In this document: in pieces, positions 39,166 to 49,846 of the stretch
Layout: each line of letters opens with the position of its first letter
How positions within the stretch are numbered: the stretch's first letter is position 1
From: Shewanella acanthi
GTDB lineage: Bacteria > Pseudomonadota > Gammaproteobacteria > Enterobacterales > Shewanellaceae
NCBI RefSeq assembly: GCF_019457475.1
Contig: NZ_CP080413.1
Coordinates: 930,001 to 994,000 of the forward strand
Reading direction: 5' to 3'
DNA: 64,000 nucleotides
The notes under the pieces: model-generated
What the model was told of the DNA's origin: nothing
The model's database searches: none
The model's input: the letters and a program-made list of their open reading frames with translations, nothing else
Translations under genes and position numbers: made by a program

Positions 39166-40665
39166 ATGAATAAAGAGATTCTGCTAGTCGCTGAAGCGGT
39201 TTCAAATGAAAAAGCCGTTCCACGCGAGAAAATTTTTGAAGCGCTAGAGACTGCTCTGGCTACTGCAACCAAGAAAAAATACGAAGGCGATATCGACGTT
39301 CGTGTATGCATCGACCGTAAAACCGGTGCCTACGACACTTTCCGTCGTTGGATGGTTATCGATGATAAGGGCGTAGCCTTAGAAAACCCATTCCGCGAAA
39401 TTACGCTGGAAGCGGCTCGTTTTGAAGACCCAGAAATTCAACCTGGTGATTATATTGAAGACCAGATCGAATCTGTGGTATTTGACCGTATTACCACGCA
39501 AACCGCTAAGCAAGTGATCGTACAAAAAGTACGTGAAGCCGAGCGTGCGCAGGTGGTTGAACAGTTCCAAGATAAAGAAGGCGAGCTGATCACCGGGGTG
39601 GTGAAAAAAGCGACCCGCGAAAGTGTGGTGGTTGACTTAGGTAACAACGCTGACGGCGTATTATTCCGTGAAGACTTAATTTCACGCGAATCTTTCCGTC
39701 CTGGTGACCGCGTGCGTGCATTACTGTACTCAGTTCGTCCCGAAGCCCGCGGCGCACAGTTATTCTTAACTCGTACCAAGCCAGACATGCTGATTGAGCT
39801 GTTCCGTGTCGAAGTACCTGAAATTGCCGATGAGCTGATTGAAGTAATGGGCGCTGCCCGTGATCCTGGTGCTCGCGCTAAGATCGCGGTTAAGTCAAAT
39901 GACCGTCGTATCGATCCAATCGGTGCGTGCGTTGGTATGCGTGGCGCGCGTGTTCAGGCGGTGTCGAATGAATTAGGCGGTGAGCGCGTCGATATCGTGT
40001 TATGGGATGAAAACCCTGCACAATTTGTTATCAATGCTATGGCGCCAGCGGATGTGGCTTCTATCATCGTTGATGAAGACAACCACTCTATGGATATCGC
40101 GGTTGAGGCCGAAAGCCTGGCACAAGCGATTGGCCGTAACGGTCAAAACGTCCGTTTAGCGACTCAACTGACGGGTTGGGAGCTGAACGTGATGACAGTG
40201 GAAGACATGAATAAGAAACACCAAGCCGAAAGCGCGAAGGTGAAAGAACTGTTCATTCAAGCACTAGATGTAGATGAAGATTTTGCTCAAGTACTGGCTG
40301 ACGAAGGTTTCACTTCATTAGAAGAAGTTGCCTATGTGCCTGTATCTGAATTATTAGCAATTGATGGTTTCGATGAAGATATCGTCGAAGCATTACGTGA
40401 GCGTGCTAAGGCTGCGATCTCGACTCGAGCTCTCGCATCCGAAGAAGCACTTGATGGTGTGGAGCCAAGTGAAGAGTTGTTAGCACTTGAAGGTGTTGAA
40501 AGACACTTAGCCTATGTTTTAGCTAGCAAAGGTATTGTGACTCTTGAAGACTTGGCTGAACAAGGCATTGATGATTTGATCGAAATTGAAGAATTGACAG
40601 AAGAAAAAGCAGGTGCGCTTATCATGGCTGCCCGCAACATCTGTTGGTTTGGCGAAGAAGCATAA
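39166..40665 (+). CDS. nusA: transcription termination/antitermination factor NusA
   Basis: 499 residues: N-terminal RNA-polymerase-binding domain to about 125, S1 domain ([16 protein letters not shown]), two KH domains ([15 protein letters not shown] and [13 protein letters not shown]) and two C-terminal acidic repeats. The first repeat contains [16 protein letters not shown] and the second [16 protein letters not shown]. The two-repeat C-terminus is typical of gammaproteobacteria, where it contacts the polymerase alpha subunit. NusA is expected to feed back on its own operon leader. Confidence 0.98.
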   Translation: MNKEILLVAEAVSNEKAVPREKIFEALETALATATKKKYEGDIDVRVCIDRKTGAYDTFRRWMVIDDKGVALENPFREITLEAARFEDPEIQPGDYIEDQIESVVFDRITTQTAKQVIVQKVREAERAQVVEQFQDKEGELITGVVKKATRESVVVDLGNNADGVLFREDLISRESFRPGDRVRALLYSVRPEARGAQLFLTRTKPDMLIELFRVEVPEIADELIEVMGAARDPGARAKIAVKSNDRRIDPIGACVGMRGARVQAVSNELGGERVDIVLWDENPAQFVINAMAPADVASIIVDEDNHSMDIAVEAESLAQAIGRNGQNVRLATQLTGWELNVMTVEDMNKKHQAESAKVKELFIQALDVDEDFAQVLADEGFTSLEEVAYVPVSELLAIDGFDEDIVEALRERAKAAISTRALASEEALDGVEPSEELLALEGVERHLAYVLASKGIVTLEDLAEQGIDDLIEIEELTEEKAGALIMAARNICWFGEEA

Positions 40666-40690
40666 GTCGATCAACAGGGGGATTTAACTG

Positions 40691-43354
40691 ATGGCAGATA
40701 CTACCGTAGAGAAATTGGCCACGGAAGTGGGTAAAAGTGTTGAGCGTCTGATTGAGCAATTCACTCAGGCCGGAATTAAGAAAGGCCAAACTGATAACGT
40801 GTCTGAAGCTGAAAAGCAGCAGTTACTGGATTATCTGAAAAAGCAGCATGGTGGCGAAAGCACACCAACTAAGATGACGTTGCAACGTAAAACCGTATCG
40901 ACCCTGAGTGTGGCCGGTAATGGTGGTCAGTCTAAAGACGTGAAGGTTGAAGTGCGTAAGACTCGTACCTTCGTTAAGCGCGATGTGAATGAAGCGGCTC
41001 TGAAAGCTGAAGAAGAAGCCAAAGCGCAAGCTGAAGCAGAAGCTCAGGCAAAAGCAGCTGCTGAAGCTAAGGCAAAAGCTGAGGCCGATGCCAAAGCTAA
41101 AGCTGAAGCGGCCGCCAAAGCGGAAGCCAAGGCTAAAGCTGATGCAGAAAAAGCAAAAGCGGCTGAAAAATCACCTAAAGATACCTCGCCAGAAGCGGAA
41201 GCTGCACGTATTGAAGCTGAGCGCTTAAAAGCAGCTCAAGCTGAAGCGACTAAACGCAAACAAGACGAAGAAGCGGCTAAAGCGGCTGAGAAAGCTCGTC
41301 TACTCGCGGAAGAAAACTCTAAGCGTTGGGACGAAGAAGAGCGTCAACGTAAAGAAGCTGAGCGCATGAGCGATCACCATATCACGACCTCTAAAGTGGC
41401 ACGTGCCGCTGAAGATTCATCTGATATGGATGAAGAAAAGCGTGGTCGTCGTGCACGTAACAAGAACACGGCAAAGACCAAACGTGGCGGCAAAGATGCG
41501 CGTGATGGCCGCGAAGGTCGCGAGAAGCACATGCGTAACCGCAGTACTGCGCCAGAATCTATGGCACACGGCTTCAACAAGCCTGTAGCTGCAGTAAACC
41601 GTGACGTACGTATCGGTGAAACGGTTACTGTTGCAGAACTTGCGCACTTAATGGCGGTTAAAGCGACTGAAATCATCAAGCAAATGATGAAAATGGGCTC
41701 TATGGTGACGATCAACCAAGTGTTAGATCAAGAAACCGCTCAATTAGTTGCTGAAGAAATGGGCCACAAAGTGGTACTGATCCGTGAAAACGAATTAGAG
41801 CAACAGGTTCTTTCTGATCGTGATGAGGAAGGTGGTGTTAAGCTTGAGCCTCGTGCGCCAGTAGTAACCATCATGGGTCACGTTGACCATGGTAAAACGT
41901 CTCTGCTTGACTATATCCGCCGTGCGAAAGTCGCAGCGGGTGAGGCCGGTGGTATTACTCAACATATTGGTGCATACCATGTTGAGACTGAAAACGGCAT
42001 GATCACTTTCCTTGATACCCCAGGTCACGCCGCGTTTACCGCAATGCGTGCACGTGGTGCTAAGGCGACGGACATCGTTATTCTGGTTGTCGCGGCTGAC
42101 GATGGCGTGATGCCACAAACTATCGAAGCGATTCAACACGCTAAAGCGGGTAACGTGCCATTAATCGTTGCGGTTAACAAGATGGATAAGCCGGAAGCGG
42201 ATATCGATCGTGTTAAAAACGAACTGTCACAGCACGGCGTTATGTCTGAAGATTGGGGCGGAGACAACATGTTTGCCTTCGTATCGGCTAAGACAGGTGA
42301 AGGCGTTGATGATTTACTTGAAGGCATTCTACTGCAAGCTGAAGTTTTAGAGCTTAAAGCGGTACGTGATGGTATGGCTGCCGGTGTGGTAATTGAGTCA
42401 CAACTGGACAAAGGTCGCGGCCCTGTGGCTACCATTCTGGTACAAGAAGGTACACTGCGCCAAGGTGACATCGTACTTTGTGGTTTAGAGTACGGTAAAA
42501 TTCGTGCGATGAAGGACGAGAATGGTCGTTCAATCACTGAAGCGGGTCCATCTATTCCTGTTGAGATTTTAGGTCTGTCAGGTGTGCCATCTGCAGGTGA
42601 CGAAGCAACAGTTGTTCGCGATGAGCGTAAAGCACGTGAAGTCGCACTGTACCGTCAAGGTAAGTTCCGTGACGTGAAATTAGCACGTCAGCAAAAATCT
42701 AAGCTGGAAAACATGTTTGCAAACATGACCGAAGGCGAAGTGAAGGAACTGAACATCGTTCTGAAAGCAGACGTTCAAGGTTCACTCGAAGCGATTACCG
42801 ATTCATTAATGGGTCTGTCTACCGACGAAGTGAAAGTGAACATCATTGCTCGCGGTGTGGGTGCGCTGACCGAAACTGATGCAACGCTAGCAGCTGCGTC
42901 AAACGCTATCATGGTTGGTTTTAACGTCCGTGCTGATGCTCAGGCACGTAAGACCATCGAAAACGAAAGCGTAGATTTACGTTACTACAGCGTTATCTAT
43001 AATTTGATTGATGAAGTGAAAGCTGCGATGACAGGTATGCTGTCACCAGAATTCAAACAACAGATTATCGGTCTGGCTGAAGTACGTGACGTGTTCAAAT
43101 CACCAAAACTGGGCGCAATCGCTGGTTGTATGGTGACAGAAGGAACCATTAAACGCAGCGCACCAATCCGCGTACTGCGTGATAACGTGGTGATCTTCGA
43201 AGGCGAACTCGAATCGTTACGTCGCTTTAAAGACGACGTCAATGAAGTTCGTAATGGCATGGAATGTGGTATCGGTGTTAAGAACTACAACGATGTCCGC
43301 GTGGGTGACCAAATCGAAGTATTCGAAACCGTCGAAGTGGCACGTACACTTTAA
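40691..43354 (+). CDS. infB: translation initiation factor IF-2
   Basis: 887-residue GTPase that brings fMet-tRNA to the 30S subunit. An N-terminal IF2 domain is followed by a long Ala/Lys/Glu-rich linker (residues about 110-220, dominated by [13 protein letters not shown] units), a second N-domain, and the G domain with [23 protein letters not shown] and NKMD. Domains II to IV complete the protein. The charged linker is the region where alternative internal starts give IF2-beta in E. coli; I cannot confirm such a start here. Confidence 0.98.
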   Translation: MADTTVEKLATEVGKSVERLIEQFTQAGIKKGQTDNVSEAEKQQLLDYLKKQHGGESTPTKMTLQRKTVSTLSVAGNGGQSKDVKVEVRKTRTFVKRDVNEAALKAEEEAKAQAEAEAQAKAAAEAKAKAEADAKAKAEAAAKAEAKAKADAEKAKAAEKSPKDTSPEAEAARIEAERLKAAQAEATKRKQDEEAAKAAEKARLLAEENSKRWDEEERQRKEAERMSDHHITTSKVARAAEDSSDMDEEKRGRRARNKNTAKTKRGGKDARDGREGREKHMRNRSTAPESMAHGFNKPVAAVNRDVRIGETVTVAELAHLMAVKATEIIKQMMKMGSMVTINQVLDQETAQLVAEEMGHKVVLIRENELEQQVLSDRDEEGGVKLEPRAPVVTIMGHVDHGKTSLLDYIRRAKVAAGEAGGITQHIGAYHVETENGMITFLDTPGHAAFTAMRARGAKATDIVILVVAADDGVMPQTIEAIQHAKAGNVPLIVAVNKMDKPEADIDRVKNELSQHGVMSEDWGGDNMFAFVSAKTGEGVDDLLEGILLQAEVLELKAVRDGMAAGVVIESQLDKGRGPVATILVQEGTLRQGDIVLCGLEYGKIRAMKDENGRSITEAGPSIPVEILGLSGVPSAGDEATVVRDERKAREVALYRQGKFRDVKLARQQKSKLENMFANMTEGEVKELNIVLKADVQGSLEAITDSLMGLSTDEVKVNIIARGVGALTETDATLAAASNAIMVGFNVRADAQARKTIENESVDLRYYSVIYNLIDEVKAAMTGMLSPEFKQQIIGLAEVRDVFKSPKLGAIAGCMVTEGTIKRSAPIRVLRDNVVIFEGELESLRRFKDDVNEVRNGMECGIGVKNYNDVRVGDQIEVFETVEVARTL

Positions 43355-43361
43355 AGATAAA

Positions 43362-43384
43362 GAGGGCGGCATTAGCCGCCCTTT
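43362..43384 (+). terminator. hairpin between infB and rbfA, weak terminator or processing site
   Basis: GAGGGCGGC-ATTA-GCCGCCCTT stem followed only by TTTC. With a poor T-run, partial read-through into rbfA is expected. Confidence 0.55.
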
Positions 43385-43416
43385 CAATTTAATGACATAG
43401 CTATGGTAAATCTATT

Positions 43417-43878
43417 ATGGCAAAAGAATTCAGTCGTACACGTCGCATAGCCCAGCAGCTTCAGCAGGAGCTTGCCGTGGTATTGCAACGCGACATGAAA
43501 GATCCCCGCATTGGTTTTGTTACCGTAAATGACGTTGATGTCTCCCGTGACTTAAGCTTTGCCAAAGTGTTTGTGACCTTCTTTGAAGAAGACAAAGATG
43601 TAGTGCAAGAGAAACTCAACGCACTTATTGCTGCTGCACCTTATATCCGTACTTTAGTGGCAGGTCGCATGAAGCTACGAGTCATGCCTGAGCTACGTTT
43701 CGTTTACGACAGCTCACTTGTTGAAGGTATGCGTATGTCTAATCTCGTTAGCCAAGTGACTGCCCGTGATAAGGCCAAGCAGCAACAGTTTGGTACCGAC
43801 GATGCCGATGCGACCGGCGATTCAGATGTGACAGATAGTGACATCGCAGATAGCGATGACTCTGAAGGTAAAGCGTAA
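43417..43878 (+). CDS. rbfA: ribosome-binding factor A
   Basis: 153-residue KH-fold factor that matures the 30S subunit and helps in the cold. The core [15 protein letters not shown] to [15 protein letters not shown] is standard. The last 25 or so residues form a highly acidic tail of repeated T/A-D-S-D units, making the protein about 20 residues longer than E. coli RbfA. Its stop overlaps the truB start (TAATG). Confidence 0.96.
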   Translation: MAKEFSRTRRIAQQLQQELAVVLQRDMKDPRIGFVTVNDVDVSRDLSFAKVFVTFFEEDKDVVQEKLNALIAAAPYIRTLVAGRMKLRVMPELRFVYDSSLVEGMRMSNLVSQVTARDKAKQQQFGTDDADATGDSDVTDSDIADSDDSEGKA

Positions 43879-44828
43879 TGGCAAGACGTCCTAAGGGCCG
43901 ATATATCGACGGTATTGTATTGCTCGATAAGGCCACTGGCATGAGCTCAAACTTTGCGTTGCAGCGTGTAAAACGCTTTTTTAATGCAAACAAAGCAGGG
44001 CATACGGGAGCACTCGATCCCTTAGCGACCGGGATGTTACCTGTGTGTTTAGGGGAAGCGACTAAGTTTTCCCAGCACCTGCTTGATGCCGATAAGCGTT
44101 ATCTTGTCACCGCAAAGTTGGGGCAACGTACCGATACCAGTGACTCCGACGGTGAAGTGGTACAGACACGCCCAATCGAATTTACGACAGAGCAACTCGA
44201 TGTTGCCCTTGATCATTTCCGTGGTGATACGCAGCAAATCCCTTCGATGTATTCGGCGCTTAAGTACCAAGGGCAACCACTGTACAAATATGCCCGTGAA
44301 GGCATTGAAGTTCCCCGTGAGGCTCGCCCAATCACCGTATTTGAGCTGAATTTTATCAGCCTCGAAGCTGATGAGCTGACCTTAGATATTCATTGTTCTA
44401 AGGGCACTTACATTCGCACAATTATTGATGATTTAGGCGAGATGTTAGGCTGCGGCGCACATGTCATCATGTTGCGTCGTACTCAAGTCGCGCATTACCC
44501 ATACGCGAAAATGGTGACTCTCGAACAACTTGAGGCGCTGGTGAACGAGGCGCAGGAGCAACAGGTTGATCCAAGCAGTTTATTGGATCCACTGTTATTA
44601 CCAATGGATACCGCGGTGGCCGATTTCCCCGAGGTTAACGTACCCGATGCCAGTTCTGCTTACCTGATGCAAGGTCAAGCGGTGCGTGTGAGTGGTTTAC
44701 GCCCAAACGAGTTGGTCCGTATTACCCTAGGAACTGAGCGTCGTTTCGTGGGTATTGGCGAGATGAACGACGATGGCTTACTTGCGCCTAAGCGTTTAAT
44801 TGTGATGCACGAGGCTGCAGCCCAATAG
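43878..44828 (+). CDS. truB: tRNA pseudouridine-55 synthase
   Basis: 316 residues. Makes the universal pseudouridine in the T loop of tRNAs. The catalytic aspartate lies in [14 protein letters not shown], and [22 protein letters not shown] and [14 protein letters not shown] are conserved TruB elements. A C-terminal PUA-type domain binds the acceptor end. Translation is coupled to rbfA by a one-base overlap. Confidence 0.98.
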   Translation: MARRPKGRYIDGIVLLDKATGMSSNFALQRVKRFFNANKAGHTGALDPLATGMLPVCLGEATKFSQHLLDADKRYLVTAKLGQRTDTSDSDGEVVQTRPIEFTTEQLDVALDHFRGDTQQIPSMYSALKYQGQPLYKYAREGIEVPREARPITVFELNFISLEADELTLDIHCSKGTYIRTIIDDLGEMLGCGAHVIMLRRTQVAHYPYAKMVTLEQLEALVNEAQEQQVDPSSLLDPLLLPMDTAVADFPEVNVPDASSAYLMQGQAVRVSGLRPNELVRITLGTERRFVGIGEMNDDGLLAPKRLIVMHEAAAQ

Positions 44829-44867
44829 TTAATTAACGCAGATGTTGATTAACTCCTTGGCTTTTTA

Positions 44868-44896
44868 TTGCGCGGGCAAGGGATTATGGGTAGAAT
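44868..44896 (+). promoter_or_regulatory. promoter of rpsO
   Basis: TTGCGC at 44868-44873 and TAGAAT at 44891-44896 with a 17-base spacer, followed by a GC-rich discriminator AGCGCGCCC as expected for a growth-rate-regulated ribosomal gene. Confidence 0.65.
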
Positions 44897-44959
44897 AGCG
44901 CGCCCTCTGGCTGAGTTAGTGATCGGCTAGAGATTCACATTATATATTTGGAGAGACAC

Positions 44960-45229
44960 ATGTCACTAAGTACTGAAGCGAAAGCAAAGATCCTGGCTGA
45001 ATTTGGCCGTGGTGCAAACGACACTGGTTCAACTGAAGTTCAAGTTGCACTGTTAACTGCTCAAATCAACCACTTGCAAGATCACTTCAAAGAGCACATC
45101 CACGATCACCACTCTCGTCGTGGTCTGTTACGTATGGTTAGCGCTCGTCGTAAGTTATTAGCTTACCTGAAGCGTACTGAAACTGAGCGTTACAGCGCGC
45201 TGATCCAAAAGTTAGGTTTACGTCGTTAA
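44960..45229 (+). CDS. rpsO: 30S ribosomal protein S15
   Basis: 89 residues, the standard length, from the ATG at 44960, eight bases after GGAGAG-type sequence. S15 binds the three-way junction of 16S rRNA helices 20-22 early in assembly; conserved [14 protein letters not shown] and [19 protein letters not shown] are present. In E. coli S15 represses its own mRNA through a pseudoknot; the leader here is short enough for such control, but I did not resolve one. Confidence 0.99.
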   Translation: MSLSTEAKAKILAEFGRGANDTGSTEVQVALLTAQINHLQDHFKEHIHDHHSRRGLLRMVSARRKLLAYLKRTETERYSALIQKLGLRR

Positions 45230-45247
45230 TTCTACGTTTACTAACAT

Positions 45248-45274
45248 AAAAAAGGAGGCCTAGCCTCCTTTTTT
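45248..45274. terminator. terminator after rpsO
   Basis: Stem AAAAAAGGAGGC / GCCTCCTTTTTT around a three-base loop. Symmetric, so it also serves the convergent GGDEF-EAL gene. Confidence 0.93.
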
Positions 45275-45307
45275 ATTGACTGTTATTCCGCCAAAGCGAA
45301 GCACAAA

Positions 45308-47362
45308 TTATGCGCCGCGGGAGTTTTCCAAGTGACTGACGGTTGCTGTTTGACTGGCTATATACAAGGCTTCAAATTCAGCGACAGGCAGTGGCTGGCT
45401 AAAATAAAATCCCTGACCCACCTGACAATGATTATCCTTAAGCCAATTGAGTTGCTGTTGATTCTCGATACCTTCGGCAACGATAGTTAGATTCAATTGT
45501 TTTCCGAGCATCAAGATAGTCGAAGCGATGGCGCTATCATTCGGTAAATCGGACACAAAACAACGATCAATTTTCATGGTCGTAATGGGCAAATGCCTTA
45601 GGTAAGATAGCGACGAGTAGCCGGTACCAAAGTCATCGACGGCAATACCAAAGCCTGCAGTTTTCAGTTGTTCTAATTTATTTATCGCTAGCTCAATGTC
45701 ATTCATTAACGATGTTTCGGTAATTTCAATTTCGAGCAGTTCGGGTTGGATTTGATATCTCAGCGCCATTTGCTTGATGTCCGATACTAGACTTGCGTCG
45801 GCAAATTGCTGTGATGCAACGTTAATAGCAATAGGAATGGCAAAATTATATTTTTTTATCCAATCACGAATAGTTTTACAGCTTTGCTCTATGACCCAAC
45901 GGCCAATGGGGACGATTATCCCGGTTTCTTCGGCAACTGGGATAAACGAGATAGGGCTGATTAGTCGTCCATCTTTTTGCCAGCGAATAAGGGCTTCACA
46001 GGCGGTTATTTTTCCCGTTTGCAGATCAAATTTAGGCTGGAAATACAATAAGAACTCATTGTTTTTTAATGCATCATGAAGGGAGGCTTCCGTGCGTAAG
46101 CGCACGGCGGCTCTCTCAGTCATTTGTTGTTTAAAAAATGCCCATTGATTAGAGCCTGCAGCTTTGGCGCTGTACATGGCAATATCGGCATGACGGATAA
46201 GATCCTCGGCAGTATTGCCATCCTCGGGATAAATTGAAATTCCAATGGAGGCTGCAGGATGGATGGCGTGTTCATTAAGCTGAATTGGCACATTAAGCTG
46301 GAGTAGCAGTTTATCAACAAAATCTGCAGCCTGATCGGGTGAATGCACCGAGTCGGCTAAAATCACAAATTCATCGCCCCCTAGCCTAGAAACGCTACCT
46401 TTATCGCCGACAACACGCTCTAAAATGCGGGCTATGCGAGCCAGAAACTGATCGCCTAATGCATGCCCAAGAGAGTCGTTAATGTTTTTAAACCGATCTA
46501 AGTCGATAAACATCAGCACAAAACTTTGCTTATGGACGCGATAGCGCTGGATTGTGACCGCGATAGTTTCGAGTAACAATGTTCGGTTAGGTAATCCGGT
46601 CAGTGGATCACGTGTGGCCATCTTTCGTAATTTGTTCTGAGTTTGGCTGAACTGCGCCAAGATTTGATTAAATTTTGCCGTGACTAATCCTAGCTCATCA
46701 TCCTTATGGGCTTTGGATGTGGGAAGTAAATGCTCATCGGGAAATTCAGGGTCAATTTTATCGATAGCCTCGCTTATTTGAGCGATTGGCTGGGTCAAGA
46801 AACGATGGAAAACGGCGGATAATACTAAGGTTAATAGTAGCGCGCGTGCTAGGGTGGCAAAAAAGCCTAATTTTAACTGCGAGAATAAGGCATTAGTGAG
46901 TTCTTCGGTGTCATAAATTATTGTCAATGTACCGATAAGTTGCTGTTTTTGCGTGCCTTCAAAATAGAATGGCCGATATAATGGCCGAGATTTTTCTTTG
47001 AGATCATCGAAGAGTTTATTGCTTAAACCAAGGAAAGTTGGAGGCGTATTTTTCTTGTTATTGCTTACGGATACAAACATAGAACCGTCATCGAGTTCGA
47101 TAATGGCAGAGCCCACATGTTCAACTTTTAAAGCGCCTTCGAGGGTTTGCCGTGCAAGATTATCATCTAGCGCCCAAACAGCATTCGCGGCTGGTTGTTC
47201 TACTGAGTCGAGTAGCTCCTGCTGAGTAAGGGTAAGTTGCTGTTTGGTCGAGACAACCATCAGCGCAATTTCGATAATAAAGACGGCTACCGCAAAAAAA
47301 AGTGCAGTAAATACGACGAGGTTGGTTTGTTTCCATGTTAAGGATTTAAAGCGACCCGTCAT
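45308..47362 (-). CDS. membrane GGDEF-EAL protein, cyclic-di-GMP turnover
   Basis: 684 residues: membrane helix 13-37, a periplasmic sensor of about 125 residues, helix 164-187, a HAMP-like linker, a GGDEF domain and an EAL domain. GGDEF is intact at 328-332, but the RxxD inhibitory site normally nine residues before it is absent (GDKG). EAL is intact at 456-458, and the metal and catalytic residues in INVASQQF, EITETSLM, DDFGTGYSSL, KIDRCF and AEGIE are all present. It could therefore make or degrade c-di-GMP; the complete EAL set suggests phosphodiesterase activity at least. Divergent from pnp, it interrupts the rpsO-pnp pair. Confidence 0.95.
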   Translation of the reverse strand: MTGRFKSLTWKQTNLVVFTALFFAVAVFIIEIALMVVSTKQQLTLTQQELLDSVEQPAANAVWALDDNLARQTLEGALKVEHVGSAIIELDDGSMFVSVSNNKKNTPPTFLGLSNKLFDDLKEKSRPLYRPFYFEGTQKQQLIGTLTIIYDTEELTNALFSQLKLGFFATLARALLLTLVLSAVFHRFLTQPIAQISEAIDKIDPEFPDEHLLPTSKAHKDDELGLVTAKFNQILAQFSQTQNKLRKMATRDPLTGLPNRTLLLETIAVTIQRYRVHKQSFVLMFIDLDRFKNINDSLGHALGDQFLARIARILERVVGDKGSVSRLGGDEFVILADSVHSPDQAADFVDKLLLQLNVPIQLNEHAIHPAASIGISIYPEDGNTAEDLIRHADIAMYSAKAAGSNQWAFFKQQMTERAAVRLRTEASLHDALKNNEFLLYFQPKFDLQTGKITACEALIRWQKDGRLISPISFIPVAEETGIIVPIGRWVIEQSCKTIRDWIKKYNFAIPIAINVASQQFADASLVSDIKQMALRYQIQPELLEIEITETSLMNDIELAINKLEQLKTAGFGIAVDDFGTGYSSLSYLRHLPITTMKIDRCFVSDLPNDSAIASTILMLGKQLNLTIVAEGIENQQQLNWLKDNHCQVGQGFYFSQPLPVAEFEALYIASQTATVSHLENSRGA

Positions 47363-47450
47363 TCAACCCATCCTATTTTGTCGATTTATTCAGTGGTAAT
47401 ACCGTCTTTTAAAGTATAGCGATAACTCTTTGTTCACATAACCACTTTAG

Positions 47451-47472
47451 TGACAAAGATAGATCTTTGTCA
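47451..47472. repeat. perfect 10-bp inverted repeat upstream of pnp
   Basis: TGACAAAGAT / ATCTTTGTCA with a two-base centre, about 85 bases before the pnp start. It could be an operator, or a leader stem-loop like the RNase III site used in pnp autoregulation, depending on where transcription starts. A TATACT at 47510-47515 would place the start after it. Confidence 0.6.
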
Positions 47473-47556
47473 TCACGAACTACTCTTTATCTATCGTCGA
47501 TAATTGCAGTATACTTACGCGCGTAATTCAAGGTTATTAATTAAGGAATGGGTCAC

Positions 47557-49656
47557 GTGAATCCAATTGTAAAGAGTTTTGAGTATGGTCAACATACAGT
47601 CACCCTGGAAACAGGTGTAATCGCACGTCAAGCAGACGCTGCCGTTTTAGCCAGCATGGGTGACACGACAGTGTTAGTTACCGTTGTTGGTAAAAAAGAA
47701 GCAGAAGCGGGCCGTGATTTTTTCCCTCTGACTGTTAACTATCAAGAAAAGAGCTACGCAGCGGGTAAAATTCCTGGTGGTTTCTTTAAGCGTGAAGGCC
47801 GTCCTTCAGAAGATGAAACATTAATCGCTCGTCTGATCGACCGTCCAATTCGTCCTCTTTTCCCTAATGGTTTCACAAACGAAGTTCAAGTGATCATCAC
47901 TGTAGTGTCTGTCGATCCACAAATCGAGCCAGATGTTATTTCGATGATTGGTACTTCGGCTGCGCTAGCCATTTCGGGTATCCCATTTAGCGGTCCATTA
48001 GGTGCGGCTCGTGTGGGGTACATCAATGGCGAATATGTGCTGAACCCAACTGTTAATCAGTTAGCGACAAGCCAATTAAACCTAGTTGTTGCTGGTACTG
48101 AAAGCGCAGTATTGATGGTTGAGTCAGAAGCCCAAGCATTACCTGAGGAAGTGATGTTAGGCTCAGTGGTTTACGGCCATGACCAACAACAAGTTGTGAT
48201 CAAAGCCATCAACGAATTCAAAGCAGAAGCAGGCAAACCAGCGTGGAACTGGACTGCACCTGTTGCGAATGAAGCCTTAGTTGCTCAAGTTAAAGAATTA
48301 GCTGAAGCAGGCTTTGTTGAAGCGTACCAAATCCAAGTTAAACAAGAGCGTTATGCTCAAGTTGCTGTGGTTAAAGCTGCTGCTAAAGAAGCGTTGCTGG
48401 CTACTAACCCAGAAGTGGATTTACGCGAAGTTGACGGCCTGCTTGGTAGCTTAGAAAAGAAAGTGGTTCGTGGCCGCATTATTCGTGGTGAGCCGCGTAT
48501 CGACGGTCGTGAGCCAGATATGGTTCGTGCGTTAAGCGTTTTAGCTGGCGTATTACCACGTACCCACGGTAGTGCACTGTTCACCCGTGGCGAAACCCAA
48601 GCGCTTGTAACTTGTACATTAGGTACTGAGCGTGATGCACAGAAGATCGACAGCATCATGGGTGAGCGTACTAACCGCTTTATGCTGCACTACAACTTCC
48701 CTCCATACTCTGTGGGTGAAACAGGTATGGTGGGCTCACCAAAACGCCGCGAAATCGGTCACGGTAAGCTTGCATGGCGCGGTATCAATGCGGTTATGCC
48801 AACGGCTGAAGAGTTCCCGTACAGCGTTCGTGTCGTATCTGAAATCACTGAATCAAACGGTTCAAGCTCTATGGCTTCAGTGTGTGGTACTTCTCTAGCA
48901 CTGATGGACGCGGGTGTACCGATCAAGACGTCTGTAGCGGGTATCGCTATGGGTCTAGTAAAAGAAGGTGATGACTTTGTTGTTCTGTCTGACATCCTAG
49001 GTGACGAAGACCACTTAGGTGATATGGACTTCAAAGTAGCGGGTACCCGTGACGGTGTGACTGCACTGCAAATGGATATCAAGATCGAAGGTATCACTAA
49101 AGAAATCATGGAAATTGCACTGCAACAAGCCTACGGCGCACGTGTACATATCCTGAACGTGATGGATCAAGCGATTGGTTCACACCGCGATGATATCTCT
49201 GACCACGCTCCACGTATCACTACTATCAAGATCAACCCAGAGAAGATCCGTGATGTTATCGGTAAAGGCGGCGCGGTAATTCGTGCACTGACTGAAGAAA
49301 CCGGCACTACTATCGAACTGGAAGATGACGGTACTGTGAAGATTGCTTCTTCGAATGGTGAAGCGACCAAAGAAGCAATACGTCGTATCGAAGAAATCAC
49401 CTCAGAAGTTGAAGTGGGTCGTATCTACAACGGTAAAGTTATCCGTATCGTTGACTTCGGTGCCTTTGTTAACATTCTGCCAGGTAAAGACGGTTTAGTG
49501 CACATTTCGCAAATCAGCGATGAGCGTGTTGCAAACGTATCTGACCACCTTGAACTGAACCAAGAAGTTACCGTTAAGGTGATGGAAGTGGACCGTCAAG
49601 GTCGCGTACGTCTGTCAATTAAAGAAGCGCAAACTAAAGAGCCTGCTGCAGAGTAA
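47557..49656 (+). CDS. pnp: polynucleotide phosphorylase
   Basis: 3'-5' phosphorolytic exoribonuclease and degradosome component, 699 residues from the GTG at 47557. Two RNase PH domains ([22 protein letters not shown] and later [16 protein letters not shown]), a KH domain ([16 protein letters not shown]) and an S1 domain ([20 protein letters not shown]). The start is the GTG, nine bases after AAGGA; an ATG at 47548 directly abuts that site and is too close. Separated from rpsO by the GGDEF-EAL gene, so it needs its own promoter. Confidence 0.97.
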   Translation: MNPIVKSFEYGQHTVTLETGVIARQADAAVLASMGDTTVLVTVVGKKEAEAGRDFFPLTVNYQEKSYAAGKIPGGFFKREGRPSEDETLIARLIDRPIRPLFPNGFTNEVQVIITVVSVDPQIEPDVISMIGTSAALAISGIPFSGPLGAARVGYINGEYVLNPTVNQLATSQLNLVVAGTESAVLMVESEAQALPEEVMLGSVVYGHDQQQVVIKAINEFKAEAGKPAWNWTAPVANEALVAQVKELAEAGFVEAYQIQVKQERYAQVAVVKAAAKEALLATNPEVDLREVDGLLGSLEKKVVRGRIIRGEPRIDGREPDMVRALSVLAGVLPRTHGSALFTRGETQALVTCTLGTERDAQKIDSIMGERTNRFMLHYNFPPYSVGETGMVGSPKRREIGHGKLAWRGINAVMPTAEEFPYSVRVVSEITESNGSSSMASVCGTSLALMDAGVPIKTSVAGIAMGLVKEGDDFVVLSDILGDEDHLGDMDFKVAGTRDGVTALQMDIKIEGITKEIMEIALQQAYGARVHILNVMDQAIGSHRDDISDHAPRITTIKINPEKIRDVIGKGGAVIRALTEETGTTIELEDDGTVKIASSNGEATKEAIRRIEEITSEVEVGRIYNGKVIRIVDFGAFVNILPGKDGLVHISQISDERVANVSDHLELNQEVTVKVMEVDRQGRVRLSIKEAQTKEPAAE

Positions 49657-49700
49657 TTTACCTTCTGGGTACAATTTGCCTAGTACGTAAGTTGCTATAG

Positions 49701-49728
49701 AAAAAGGAGATCAATTGATCTCCTTTTT
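49701..49728. terminator. terminator after pnp
   Basis: A perfect 28-base palindrome, AAAAAGGAGATCAA joined to its complement, with T-runs in both directions. Confidence 0.92.
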
Positions 49729-49846
49729 GTTTGTTTAGATTTAATAAAGTTGTGTTTAATGCTATTCGTCAATAGCAGTCCTTATGTGGGATTGCTATGA
49801 TGAACATTCATCTGCGTAAGTCGGGAACTAAATAAGGTAGAAATGG

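Noticed and set aside
41010..41350. Alanine/lysine/glutamate-rich repeats in infB as a possible inserted element
   Set aside because: Charged low-complexity linkers are normal for gammaproteobacterial IF-2 and the frame is uninterrupted.
41374..41715. Minus-strand open frame of 113 codons inside infB
   Set aside because: It is antisense to a strongly conserved gene; composition reflects the infB reading frame, with no independent start signal.
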